Shown one piece after another: positions 1-7,371 of a stretch of 11,538 nucleotides of DNA. Every line of letters starts with the position of its first letter. The first letter of the stretch is position 1. Location: contig PFXB01000106.1 of the NCBI GenBank assembly GCA_002791435.1, forward strand, positions 1 through 11,538, written 5' to 3'. This DNA is from a candidate division WWE3 bacterium CG_4_9_14_3_um_filter_43_9. GTDB taxonomy: Bacteria > Patescibacteriota > CPR3 > GCA-002780085. Position numbers and translations under genes: made by a program. The notes under the pieces were generated by a model that saw nothing but the letters and a program-made list of their open reading frames with translations, searched no databases and was not told where the DNA came from.

Positions 1-504
1 AGGACAGCCGGCAATGAGATGGATCAAGACATCGTGTATTATGCGCGCGCACAACACAATCTTCTTTTGGGAGAGCGAACCGCTGAAGATATAAAGATCG
101 AGCTCGGGTCAGCCTATTTGACCGACGAAGAATTTGAGAAAAAGACCATGACTATGCGGGGGAGAGATCTGGTAAGCGGTCTTCCTAAGGCGGTGGAGGT
201 TGCGACAGCTGAGATTCGGGAAGCGATTTCGGGGACAATTAGCCAAATTGTCGAGTCCATCAAAGATACGATCGAAGAAACCCCGCCGGAGCTGCTGGCG
301 GATATCATGAAAAACGGCATCATTTTTGCAGGCGGCGGTTCACTGATTCGCGGGATAAACATTCTCGTTTCGGAAAAAACCGGCATGCCGGTGAAAATAT
401 CGGACGATCCTTTAACCTGTGTGGTGCGCGGAACAGGGAAGGTTTTAGAGGAAATTGAATTGTTGCAGAAAGTGAAACTGGCCGGCAGAAAAGAAACGTT
501 CTAA
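1..504 (+). CDS. mreB: Rod shape-determining protein MreB, C-terminal part (5' end outside window)
   Basis: This is the bacterial actin homologue that polymerises on the inner membrane face and positions the elongation machinery for peptidoglycan. The frame is open from base 1 and the stop is at 502-504, giving 167 residues, about half of a usual 330-350 aa MreB. The segment matches MreB subdomains IIA/IIB: a GNEMDQDIVYYAR stretch, NLLLGERTAEDIKIELGSAY, then the late nucleotide-binding block with IIFAGGGSLIRGI and a C-terminal region around DDPLTCVVRGTGKVLE. The ATG at base 19 is an internal methionine and not the start, because the codons before it (RTAGNE) continue the MreB alignment. mreC follows after 23 nt, the usual mreBCD order. 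Identification is secure; only the N-terminal half is missing. Confidence 0.95.
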   Translation, partial: RTAGNEMDQDIVYYARAQHNLLLGERTAEDIKIELGSAYLTDEEFEKKTMTMRGRDLVSGLPKAVEVATAEIREAISGTISQIVESIKDTIEETPPELLADIMKNGIIFAGGGSLIRGINILVSEKTGMPVKISDDPLTCVVRGTGKVLEEIELLQKVKLAGRKETF

Positions 505-527
505 AATTATTCCCTCCCTTTTAATCT

Positions 528-1349
528 ATGAAAAGAAATTTTTCATTTTCCTTAAGTTCATTTTTCAGATACTTTCTTTTGAGTATCCTTTTAATTTTAG
601 TCAATTTATTTTTACCCCTCCGGTTTTTAAAAGAAGCTTCATATACTCTCACCGCACCCTTGAGTTTAGGTATGACCAGATTTTCTAAAAATATTCAGGG
701 AGTAGCTACCTTTGGACAGAATCTACGCTTGATTTTTGACGAGAATCAGCGGTTGAAAGAGATGCTTGCGGAAGTTAAGGGCCTCCTGGTTTTAGAAGAA
801 AAGATCAAAGCAGAGAACGAATTTTTAAAAAAAGAGCTCCAAGTCAACCGGGAGGGAGAATACGCCTATCTGCTGGCTGATTTTCGTGGATGGCAAGAAG
901 ATAATTTTGGGCAAAGAATTATTATTAATAAGGGAGAAAAGGATGGTTTGAAAGTAGGGATGCCCTTGGTTTCTGAGAATAACTTAATCGGAGTGGTGGT
1001 GGAAGTGAATCAAAGAAATTCGGTAGTTGAAGTTATTACTTCGCCCCAAAGCTCTATTCCAGCCGCTGTTTTTAAAGTTAACTCAACGGAAAAAATTTTA
1101 GGCATCTCAGAAGGTGAATTTGGAGTTCGTCTGCAGTTAAAGCAAATTCCGCAGGATGCCAAAATCAATAAAGGGGATTTGGTTGTCACTTCGGGAAAAG
1201 GAGGAAGCCTTCCGCAAGGTTTGATCTTAGGTGAAATTACCGAGGTTTCACAGGCTCAAAATGAGGTTTACCAGCAAGCAAAAGTTTCTCCGCTTCTTAG
1301 TTGGGAAAAATTGGAAAAAGGTTTGGTAATTTTAGAAACTCAATTTTAA
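528..1349 (+). CDS. mreC: Rod shape-determining protein MreC
   Basis: MreC is a single-pass inner-membrane protein that links MreB to PBP2 on the outer face of the membrane. The 273 aa product has a short basic cytoplasmic start, one hydrophobic segment at about residues 12-32, and a predicted coiled coil at about 70-108 (ENQRLKEML to ENEFLKKEL). After these comes the paired beta-barrel MreC domain, with GQRIIINKGEKDGLKVGMPLV near 128-148, a GVVVEV strand near 155, and KGDLVVTSGKGGSLPQGL near 215-232. The length is typical of the family. No clear Shine-Dalgarno sequence precedes the ATG (the upstream bases are pyrimidine-rich), so the start rests on the position of the transmembrane segment and on coupling to mreB 23 nt upstream. 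It is followed by a 177-nt palindrome-rich spacer before mreD. Confidence 0.93.
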   Translation: MKRNFSFSLSSFFRYFLLSILLILVNLFLPLRFLKEASYTLTAPLSLGMTRFSKNIQGVATFGQNLRLIFDENQRLKEMLAEVKGLLVLEEKIKAENEFLKKELQVNREGEYAYLLADFRGWQEDNFGQRIIINKGEKDGLKVGMPLVSENNLIGVVVEVNQRNSVVEVITSPQSSIPAAVFKVNSTEKILGISEGEFGVRLQLKQIPQDAKINKGDLVVTSGKGGSLPQGLILGEITEVSQAQNEVYQQAKVSPLLSWEKLEKGLVILETQF

Positions 1350-1350
1350 G

Positions 1351-1378
1351 TGAGGGTGGGATATGATTTTCACCCTCA
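1351..1378. repeat. Stem-loop directly after mreC
   Basis: Perfect 8-nt arms TGAGGGTG (1351-1358) and CACCCTCA (1371-1378) enclose a 12-nt loop, beginning one base after the mreC stop codon. No T-tract follows, so this is not a standard intrinsic terminator. It could slow RNA decay or weaken read-through into mreD. Confidence 0.5.
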
Positions 1379-1408
1379 TCCTGAAGCGCCGATTCGGCGC
1401 TGAAGGAT
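1378..1408. repeat. REP-like inverted repeat in the mreC-mreD spacer
   Basis: The core is AGCGCCGA-T-TCGGCGCT (1385-1401), a perfect 8-nt palindrome around one base. It is extended by outer arms ATCCT (1378-1382) and AGGAT (1404-1408) across a two-base mismatch. The flanks resemble the widespread bacterial intergenic repeat of the form TCATCCTGA...GAAGGATCT (recollection). The CGCCGA-N-TCGGCG core is the same as in the hairpin at 7167-7183. Confidence 0.6.
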
Positions 1409-1440
1409 CTCCAAGAATAATAGACAAACGTATTTAAAAG

Positions 1441-1459
1441 TAGACATAAGGTATGTCTA
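1441..1459. repeat. Palindrome 1 upstream of mreD
   Basis: TAGACATA-AGG-TATGTCTA has perfect 8-nt arms and a 3-nt centre. A second TAGACA lies 20 nt upstream (1421-1426). It could be an operator half of a paired site with 1465-1481, or an RNA hairpin in the mreD leader. Confidence 0.45.
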
Positions 1460-1464
1460 TACGC

Positions 1465-1481
1465 TAAACCAATTTGGTTTA
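1465..1481. repeat. Palindrome 2 upstream of mreD
   Basis: TAAACCAA-T-TTGGTTTA has perfect 8-nt arms around one base, and can be extended by two more outer pairs (CG...CG) past one mismatch. It lies five bases after the first palindrome and 33 nt before the mreD ribosome binding site. Confidence 0.45.
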
Positions 1482-1514
1482 TCGCAAGATGGATAATTTG
1501 GAATCAGTTTCTCT

Positions 1515-1521
1515 AAAGGAG
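1515..1521 (+). promoter_or_regulatory. Ribosome binding site of mreD
   Basis: AAAGGAG lies 5 nt before the ATG at 1527. It favours 1527 over the in-frame ATG at 1533 and shows that mreD is translated independently of mreC, from which it is separated by the spacer. Confidence 0.7.
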
Positions 1522-1526
1522 CAGCC

Positions 1527-2048
1527 ATGGGAATGATTTTAGTTGGAATTTCGATTCTTTTTATTTTAATAGAAAAAGTTGTACTCTCAAATCTTGGTCT
1601 AACCCAAGTAAATTTAGTTCTAATCTTGTGGGTAGTAGTTGTCTATAATTTGCTCTCAAGAGGGGACAAAAAAGAAAAAAATCTAGATTTAGTTTTTATC
1701 ATTTTTTTAAGTGGAATTTTATTTGATTTTTTAGCGGCAGAAACCATTGGTTTGCATTCTCTCCTTTTTATGGTCAGCATCTGTTGGGTGGTTTTGCTAA
1801 TTAGAAAAATACCGTTTCAAAATTTCCTCCTTCTTTTTCCATTAAGCGTTTTTTTGGCCTCGGCAAGCCATAATGTTTTGTTATATATTTTTTATATTGC
1901 CAAAGGAGTAAATATTTCCTTTGCATTGACGGATTTTATTTTTAAATCAATCGTTTTGGATCTAAGCTTTGGATTGCTGCTTTATCCGCTGCTGTCTTTG
2001 TTTTTGAAAAAGATCAATTTAAAAAGAGAAATTGAATTAAAGGCCTGA
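1527..2048 (+). CDS. mreD: Rod shape-determining protein MreD
   Basis: MreD is a polytopic membrane protein of the elongasome that works with MreC and PBP2. The 173 aa product is almost entirely hydrophobic, with about five to six membrane segments (roughly residues 3-20, 26-44, 54-70, 76-92, 98-125 and 138-161). Short charged linkers such as RGDKKEKN and a basic tail complete it. The GILFDFLAAETIGLHSLLF stretch near 63-81 fits the most conserved MreD region (G-L-x-x-D after a membrane helix, then GLH). The length is usual for the family. mrdA begins 2 nt after its stop, so the two are almost certainly cotranscribed. Sequence conservation in MreD is low, so part of the call rests on its place between mreC and mrdA. 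Confidence 0.9.
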   Translation: MGMILVGISILFILIEKVVLSNLGLTQVNLVLILWVVVVYNLLSRGDKKEKNLDLVFIIFLSGILFDFLAAETIGLHSLLFMVSICWVVLLIRKIPFQNFLLLFPLSVFLASASHNVLLYIFYIAKGVNISFALTDFIFKSIVLDLSFGLLLYPLLSLFLKKINLKREIELKA

Positions 2049-2050
2049 GT

Positions 2051-4027
2051 ATGGATCGCAAAAGGACTAAGATTTCACCAAACACTTTAAATTTTTCTCT
2101 CAAAACCGGCAGGAAGGCGCCAATTAAAGACTATGATACGAACGAAGCCCAAGATTGGCAGGAAAACCTTTTCTCGCCGATGAGAGAAAGTCGCTTTGAA
2201 GAGACTAAAATTAACATTTGGCGTTTAGTTCCCTTTTTTGGAATTTTAATTTTTTCACTTTTTTTGCTCGCAGGAAAAAGTTGGCACCTGCAAGCGATTG
2301 AAGGCGACAAAAATTTAATTCTTTCAGAAGGGAATCGTATTCGCATTAAAACTCTGCCGGGAGCCAGGGGAAAAATTTATGACCGCTTTCAAAAAATCCT
2401 AGCACGTAACGGCCCGGGGTTGAAGCTGGTGGTCGTAGCTTCGGAGATTGAGGATGAAAATAGAATAATTCAAATTTTAAGCCCTTTGCTCGGCGAAAGT
2501 GAACAGGAAATCAGAAGCAAAATTGACGAAGCCAAGAAAGAAAATGCATTTTCTGGGGTGGCTATCAAAACCAATCTTCCCCACGAAACCCAACTCGAAA
2601 TTTTAGCCAGGCAGAAGGAATTGAAAGGCGTTAGCATTGAAGAGGACATTATTCGCGAATATCCGGAGGGAGAAGTTTTTTCAGCAGTTTGCGGTTATAC
2701 CGGTGAAATAAGTAGCGATGAACTTGCTAAACCCGAGTTTGCAGCTTATACGAGCGGTGATTTTATCGGTCGGGCCGGTATTGAAGGTTCATATGAGGAT
2801 GAGCTTAAAGGAAAAAAGGGAAGAGAGCTGATTGAAGTTGACGCTTTTGGGAAAGAAGAAGAAGTGTTGGCCAGGCAAGACCCAGAGTCTGGCAACAGTT
2901 TAATCTTAAATTTAGATTTTGCACTTCAGAAAAAAGCCAAAGAATATTTGGACGAAGGTATTAAAAATTACGGAGCCAGCGGAGGAGTGGTTATTATCGA
3001 GAAGGTGCAGACAGGTGAGATTTTAACTTCGATTAGTTCTCCCTCATTTGATAATAATCTTTTCGCCAAAGGAATATCGCAGGCAGAATTGGCGAAACTG
3101 CTGGAAGATCCAGCCCAGCCTTTATTTAATCGGGCTATAAGCGGAACATATCCTTGCGGGTCAACGATTAAACCCATGGTGGCAGCAGCCGCTTTGGAAG
3201 AGAAAATAATCACCAAGGATACCAAAATTTTAGATAAGGGAGCGATTCAAATCGGAGCCTATCGTTTTCCCTGCTGGACTTCAAGTTGGGGACTTGCTCC
3301 GCACGGACTCCTAAATGTCGAGGAAGCTTTGTCCCAATCGTGTGACGTTTTTTTCTATACCATCGGCGGCGGCTATGAAAATCAACCCGGATTGGGGGTT
3401 GCCAAATTAAAAGAGTATGCGTTAAAATTTGGTTTGATGGCAAAAACCGGGATTGATTTACCAGCTGAGACTTCAGGTTTTTATCCTGATGAGGAATGGA
3501 AACTCAAAGAAAAAGGAGAACCCTGGTACTTGGGCGATACCTACTGGATTTCCATTGGTCAAAGCTATGTTTTGGTAACCCCGTTGCAGCTTAACAACTA
3601 TCTCAATGCCATTGCCAACGGAGGGAAATTAATGAGGCCGTATCTCGTTTCAGCCATCATTGATGAGAACGAAAACCCGATGTTCAATTATCAGCCGGAG
3701 GTTATCAGGGAAGGATTTATCGCCTCTGAAAATTTAGCCATAGTTAAAGAAGGAATGAGAAAGAGCGTTTCCGAAGGGATCATTTATCCTTTACGCAATA
3801 GCAAGGTGGCGGCGGCGGCCAAAACCGGCACCGCTGAATATGGCGAAAAAGATGCAAAAGGATATTATGAAACTCATGCCTGGGTTTCCGGATTTGCGCC
3901 TTATGATAATCCGGAAATTACTTTTACTGTTTTTTTAGAAGGCGGTGGAGCAAGTAATAACGCCGCCGAAGTCGCCAAAAAAATCATTGACTGGTACTAC
4001 ACCGAAGGACAAAACCGTGGAAGTTAA
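2051..4027 (+). CDS. mrdA: Penicillin-binding protein 2 (class B transpeptidase)
   Basis: This is the D,D-transpeptidase that crosslinks peptidoglycan during elongation, acting outside the membrane with RodA and MreC. The 658 aa product has a single membrane anchor at about residues 58-75 and the PBP dimerisation domain beginning with GARGKIYDR (104-112). The transpeptidase domain follows, with the active-site motif STIK (S371, K374), a second motif S430-C-D in the SxN position, and KTGT (591-594). DFIGRAGIEGSYED at about 237-250 is the typical pedestal-domain signature. The cytoplasmic tail before the anchor is about 57 residues and rich in K/R at its start, longer than the short tail usual in this family. 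Asp in the third place of SxN is common in PBP2 relatives. It starts 2 nt after mreD and its end overlaps dprA. Confidence 0.95.
   Translation: MDRKRTKISPNTLNFSLKTGRKAPIKDYDTNEAQDWQENLFSPMRESRFEETKINIWRLVPFFGILIFSLFLLAGKSWHLQAIEGDKNLILSEGNRIRIKTLPGARGKIYDRFQKILARNGPGLKLVVVASEIEDENRIIQILSPLLGESEQEIRSKIDEAKKENAFSGVAIKTNLPHETQLEILARQKELKGVSIEEDIIREYPEGEVFSAVCGYTGEISSDELAKPEFAAYTSGDFIGRAGIEGSYEDELKGKKGRELIEVDAFGKEEEVLARQDPESGNSLILNLDFALQKKAKEYLDEGIKNYGASGGVVIIEKVQTGEILTSISSPSFDNNLFAKGISQAELAKLLEDPAQPLFNRAISGTYPCGSTIKPMVAAAALEEKIITKDTKILDKGAIQIGAYRFPCWTSSWGLAPHGLLNVEEALSQSCDVFFYTIGGGYENQPGLGVAKLKEYALKFGLMAKTGIDLPAETSGFYPDEEWKLKEKGEPWYLGDTYWISIGQSYVLVTPLQLNNYLNAIANGGKLMRPYLVSAIIDENENPMFNYQPEVIREGFIASENLAIVKEGMRKSVSEGIIYPLRNSKVAAAAKTGTAEYGEKDAKGYYETHAWVSGFAPYDNPEITFTVFLEGGGASNNAAEVAKKIIDWYYTEGQNRGS
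4004..4009 (+). promoter_or_regulatory. Ribosome binding site choosing the GTG start of dprA
   Basis: GAAGGA inside the end of mrdA lies 7 nt before the GTG at 4017. It supports that codon over the in-frame ATG at 3945, where an added 24-residue leader would merely be mrdA read in another frame. Confidence 0.6.
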
Positions 4028-5126
4028 AAATCGGGAAGCGGCTTTCTGGGTTGCTTTAAGTTGCGTGCCTCTTTTGGGAGCAGTACGCCTGAAAAAGCTC
4101 ATCGAAGTCTTTCATTCCGCCGAAGAGATTTGGAAAGCCAAGGACGATTTAATTGAAAAGTTGAATTTCCCGAATTCCGTCAAACAGTCTTTGTTGGAAA
4201 ATCGACGGAAAATCGATCCCGAGTCAGAGCTTCAGAAAGTCGAATCCGGGGGCTTCAAAATTATAACTTATCAGGATCAAGAATATCCGAAACTGCTCTC
4301 GGAGATTCACGATCCGCCGGTTATGCTCTATCTTTATGGCCAAATTTCAGCCTTGCGGGGGACACTCTTTGCGGTTGTCGGCACCCGCAAAGTTACTTCT
4401 TATGGGGAAAGAGTAGCGGATTATTTTGTTAGCCAGCTGGTTTTCAGAGGTTTAACAATTGTCAGCGGAATGGCGCGCGGGATTGACTCTTTAGTACACA
4501 GCCAGACGCTTGAAAATCAGGGGAAAACGGTTGCGGTGTTAGGTTCAGGCTTGGATATTATTTACCCGCCGGAGAACCGGAAACTGGCCGAGAGAATCAT
4601 TGAAAAAGGAGCCCTAATTTCGGAATATCCTTTAGGTACCCCACCCTTAAGACAGAATTTTCCGGTACGTAACCGCCTGATTAGCGGTCTTTCGGTAGGC
4701 TTGCTAGTGGTGGAAGCCGCTGAGAAAAGTGGAACCTTGATTACCGTTCAGCAGGCTTTAGCGCAAAATAGAAAGGTTTTTGCGGTTCCCGGTTCAATTT
4801 TTAATCCGTTGAGCAAAGGGACTTTAAAACTTATTAAAAGCGGGGCCAAGCCCGTTGAAACCATCGATGATATCATGGATGAACTGAATTTAGGACAACA
4901 TATCACTGACCAAAAAAAACCAGCATTTATAGAAATTGTTTGCCAATCAAATGAAGAAAAGTTGATTTGTAAGGCTTTGGTTGAAAACGAGGCACTTTCC
5001 ATAGACGAGATAAAAAGAAAAACCGGCCTTTCCATGGCTTTAGTAAATTCCATCTTGACCAAAATGGAAATTCGGGGTACGGTAATAAACTCAGGGGGAG
5101 CAGTCTATGCCCTTAAAAAATCGTAA
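4017..5126 (+). CDS. dprA: DNA processing protein DprA
   Basis: DprA binds incoming single-stranded DNA during natural transformation and loads RecA on it. From the GTG at 4017 the product is 369 aa, the usual length. It has an N-terminal helical SAM/HhH-like region (about 5-75) and the Rossmann-like DprA core (about 80-290), with VGTRKVTSYG (121-130), SGMARGID (150-157), VLGSGLDIIYPPEN (174-187), FPVRNRLISGLS (215-226) and EKSGTLITVQQALAQ (236-250). A C-terminal winged-helix domain of the DML1 type follows (about 313-367). It overlaps mrdA by 11 nt and topA by 20 nt, so translation is probably coupled on both sides. A dprA-topA pair is common in bacteria. An alternative start at 3945 would give 393 aa and is considered unlikely. 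Confidence 0.93.
   Translation: MEVKNREAAFWVALSCVPLLGAVRLKKLIEVFHSAEEIWKAKDDLIEKLNFPNSVKQSLLENRRKIDPESELQKVESGGFKIITYQDQEYPKLLSEIHDPPVMLYLYGQISALRGTLFAVVGTRKVTSYGERVADYFVSQLVFRGLTIVSGMARGIDSLVHSQTLENQGKTVAVLGSGLDIIYPPENRKLAERIIEKGALISEYPLGTPPLRQNFPVRNRLISGLSVGLLVVEAAEKSGTLITVQQALAQNRKVFAVPGSIFNPLSKGTLKLIKSGAKPVETIDDIMDELNLGQHITDQKKPAFIEIVCQSNEEKLICKALVENEALSIDEIKRKTGLSMALVNSILTKMEIRGTVINSGGAVYALKKS
5093..5100 (+). promoter_or_regulatory. Ribosome binding site of topA
   Basis: AGGGGGAG lies within the last codons of dprA, 6 nt before the topA ATG at 5107. It is a strong purine-rich site that fixes the overlapping start. Confidence 0.65.
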
Positions 5127-7131
5127 AATCGTGGTTGTTGAATCACCCACCAAGGCCAAAACATTATCCAAATATTTAAAGGGTTATGAAATTTTAGCCT
5201 CATACGGGCATATCCGCGATTTACCCAAAAGTGAGCTGGGGATTGATTTGGAGCATGATTTTAAGCCGCATTATATTATTCCCAGGGATAAAAGAAAAAG
5301 AGTTAATGCCTTTAAAAAAAGCCTAGAAGGTAAACGTTGGATTTATTTGGCCACGGATCCAGATCGAGAAGGGGAGGCCATCGCCTGGCATATTGCAGAA
5401 TTAGTAAAAGAGATGGTAGCAGGAAAAAGTCGAGAAATCAAAAGGGTCGCTTTCCACGAAATTACGGCTGAAGCTATCCAAAAAGCTTTTAAAGAACCAA
5501 GACTTATCGATCTTCCGCTGGTTTGTGCCCAGCAGGCGCGCCGGGTTTTAGACCGGATAGTAGGTTACAGACTTTCCCCGCTTTTATGGCAGAAAGTCAA
5601 AAGGGGTTTGTCCGCCGGGAGAGTCCAATCCGTTGCTGTTCGACTAATCGTTGAGCGGGAAGAGGAAATCCGTGCCTTTAAACCTCAGGAATATTGGAAC
5701 CTAAAGGCTATTTTCCAAACCCAAGATGGCGCAAGCTTTGAGGCGCAATTGATAAAGAAAAATGATAAGCCGATAAATCTCAAGAACGAGAGTACGGTCA
5801 ATGAGATTTTGGCCGAATTAAAGCAATCAGCCTTTGAAATTGCGGAAGTTCAAGAGAAACAGGTTTCTAAAAATCCATCCCCGCCCTTTATGACCAGCAC
5901 CCTTGAGCGTCAGGCCTCCAATTTTGGCTTTTCGGCCAAACGCACCATGCAAGCTGCCCAAAGTCTTTATGAACAAGGCTACATCACCTATATGCGCACC
6001 GATTCTTTGAATTTAGCAGAAAGTTTCCTTCGCGAGACGCGTTCGTTAATCGAAAAGGATTTCGGGGGAAAATTTTTGCCTCCAAAACCGAAATATTACA
6101 AAAGCCAAGCCAAAGTTTCTCAAGAGGCGCATGAGGCTATCCGTCCTACCAATCCCTTCCTCAGAAGTGATGCCGATGTAAAAGTAAAACTTTCACGGGA
6201 TGAGTTTTTAATCTATAGTTTGATTTGGAAGAAAGCAGTCGCTTCCCAGATGATGCCGGCACTTTTCAATCAAACGACGGTTGATATCAATTCCCAAAAG
6301 TTAGATGGTGTGGGGACAAACTATCTTTTCCGAGCCATCGGACGGCAACTGGAATTTAAAGGTTATTTTGCACTCTACCCCGAGAAAGAAGAGGCCAACG
6401 GGGAGAAAGAAGAAGAAATTCTATTACTGCCGAAGCTTTCTTCCGGTCAGAAGCTTAAGGTAAAAGAATTTTTACCGCAACAAAAATTCACCGAGCCGCC
6501 GGCACGTTTTACTGAAGGAAGTTTAATCAAAGCCTTAGAAGACTATGGAATTGGTCGGCCGTCAACCTATGCCCCTATTATTTCCACCATTCAGGAGCGC
6601 TATTATGTCGAAAAAATAGAGAAAAAATTTTTCCCCACTAAAATCGGCGAGACAGTCAACAAATTTTTATTCGATCACTTCCCCGACCTGCTGAATTATG
6701 ATTTTACGGCCCGTATGGAAGAAAATTTAGACGAAATTGCCAGAGGAAAAGAAAAGTGGGTGGAGGTTGTCCGAGCCTTTTATGTTCCGTTTGAGAAGTT
6801 ATATAACCAAGTTTACGAAAACGCACAGAAAGTCGAGGTAGAACTGGAGAAAAGCTCTGAAATATGCGAAAAATGCGGTAAACCTATGGTGGTCAGAGTC
6901 GGGCGTTTTGGAAAATTTCTGGCTTGCAGCGGTTTTCCGGAGTGCAAGAATACCAAACCCCTTGTTAAAAAAACCGATCTAAAGTGTCCCCAATGTGGAG
7001 ATGATATAGTTCTAAAAAGAACCCGCAGAGGCAAGGTTTTTTACGGTTGCAGCAACTATCCAAAGTGCAGCTTTGCTTCCTGGCGCAAGCCGACGCAAAA
7101 AGGAACCACTCTCAAGGAAACCGAGAGTTGA
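5107..7131 (+). CDS. topA: DNA topoisomerase I (type IA)
   Basis: Topoisomerase I relaxes negative supercoils by transient single-strand cleavage through a 5'-phosphotyrosine. The 674 aa product begins with a Toprim domain, with VVVESPTKAKTL (9-20, catalytic Glu12) and DPDREGEA (84-91, metal-binding acidic residues). The type IA core follows, with the conserved SAGRVQSVAVRLI (169-181) and the active-site region GYITYMRTDS (291-300), whose Tyr295 is the expected nucleophile. EAIRPTNP (343-350) and EGSLIKALEDYGIGRPSTYAP (470-490) are also typical. Two C-terminal zinc ribbons are complete: C587/C590/C607/C613 and C627/C630/C648/C654. E. coli TopA is longer because it has more C-terminal repeats; two ribbons is normal for compact genomes. 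It overlaps the end of dprA by 20 nt and is followed by a 269-nt repeat-rich spacer. Confidence 0.97.
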   Translation: MPLKNRKIVVVESPTKAKTLSKYLKGYEILASYGHIRDLPKSELGIDLEHDFKPHYIIPRDKRKRVNAFKKSLEGKRWIYLATDPDREGEAIAWHIAELVKEMVAGKSREIKRVAFHEITAEAIQKAFKEPRLIDLPLVCAQQARRVLDRIVGYRLSPLLWQKVKRGLSAGRVQSVAVRLIVEREEEIRAFKPQEYWNLKAIFQTQDGASFEAQLIKKNDKPINLKNESTVNEILAELKQSAFEIAEVQEKQVSKNPSPPFMTSTLERQASNFGFSAKRTMQAAQSLYEQGYITYMRTDSLNLAESFLRETRSLIEKDFGGKFLPPKPKYYKSQAKVSQEAHEAIRPTNPFLRSDADVKVKLSRDEFLIYSLIWKKAVASQMMPALFNQTTVDINSQKLDGVGTNYLFRAIGRQLEFKGYFALYPEKEEANGEKEEEILLLPKLSSGQKLKVKEFLPQQKFTEPPARFTEGSLIKALEDYGIGRPSTYAPIISTIQERYYVEKIEKKFFPTKIGETVNKFLFDHFPDLLNYDFTARMEENLDEIARGKEKWVEVVRAFYVPFEKLYNQVYENAQKVEVELEKSSEICEKCGKPMVVRVGRFGKFLACSGFPECKNTKPLVKKTDLKCPQCGDDIVLKRTRRGKVFYGCSNYPKCSFASWRKPTQKGTTLKETES

Positions 7132-7159
7132 GGATCGTAATCGCGGGGGACAAGTCGTT

Positions 7160-7190
7160 ATCGCGATCCGCCGAGTCGGCGGAGGGCGAT
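7160..7190. repeat. REP-like hairpin A in the topA-tmk spacer
   Basis: The core is TCCGCCGA-G-TCGGCGGA (7167-7183), with perfect 8-nt arms around one base. Outer arms ATCGC (7160-7164) and GCGAT (7186-7190) flank it across a two-base mismatch. The inner CGCCGA-N-TCGGCG is identical to the core of the repeat at 1385-1401. Confidence 0.65.
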
Positions 7191-7219
7191 CCCAGAGGGC
7201 ATGTGTATAACCCAACGGG

Positions 7220-7256
7220 ATTGCTTCGTCTCCGCCAGTCGGCGGATCCTCGCAAT
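7220..7256. repeat. REP-like hairpin B in the topA-tmk spacer
   Basis: The core is TCCGCC-AGTC-GGCGGA (7231-7246), which equals the core of hairpin A minus one G. It is enclosed by ATTGC (7220-7224) and GCAAT (7252-7256). The outer sequence fits a common bacterial intergenic repeat pattern, GATTGCTTCGTC...CCTCGCAATGAC (recollection). Confidence 0.65.
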
Positions 7257-7282
7257 GACGCGGGGTGAGGTTTGTGTGTAGC

Positions 7283-7300
7283 GGAAACCTTTAGGTTTCC
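7283..7300. repeat. Inverted repeat C in the topA-tmk spacer
   Basis: GGAAACCT-TT-AGGTTTCC is a perfect 8-nt inverted repeat with a 2-nt centre. As RNA it would form 7 pairs with a TTTA loop. No T-tract follows, so it is not called a terminator. Confidence 0.5.
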
Positions 7301-7326
7301 ATGTTTGAGGGTAATGGCGATTCTTG

Positions 7327-7347
7327 CGGTCGCCGCTACGGTCGCCG
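7327..7347. repeat. Short direct repeat CGGTCGCCG, 12-nt period
   Basis: CGGTCGCCG occurs at 7327-7335 and 7339-7347, followed at once by the palindrome GTGATCAC (7347-7354). The stretch also contains GGCGA/TCGCC arms. It is probably part of the same mosaic of intergenic repeats. Confidence 0.4.
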
Positions 7348-7371
7348 TGATCACCGCCTGACATAAAAAAC

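Noticed and set aside
1351..1378. Intrinsic terminator after mreC
   Set aside because: The stem is perfect but is followed by TCCTGAAG rather than a T-tract, so it is listed only as a stem-loop.
1421..1449. Promoter for mreD from TAGACA (1421-1426) as a -35-like box
   Set aside because: At 17-nt spacing the -10 position reads ACATAA, a poor match, and other pairings had worse spacing. Not strong enough to call.
3945..4016. ATG at 3945 as the dprA start, adding 24 residues
   Set aside because: The added leader (MEQVITPPKS...) lies wholly inside mrdA and is not part of the DprA fold. The GTG at 4017 has a well-spaced GAAGGA and gives a normal family length.
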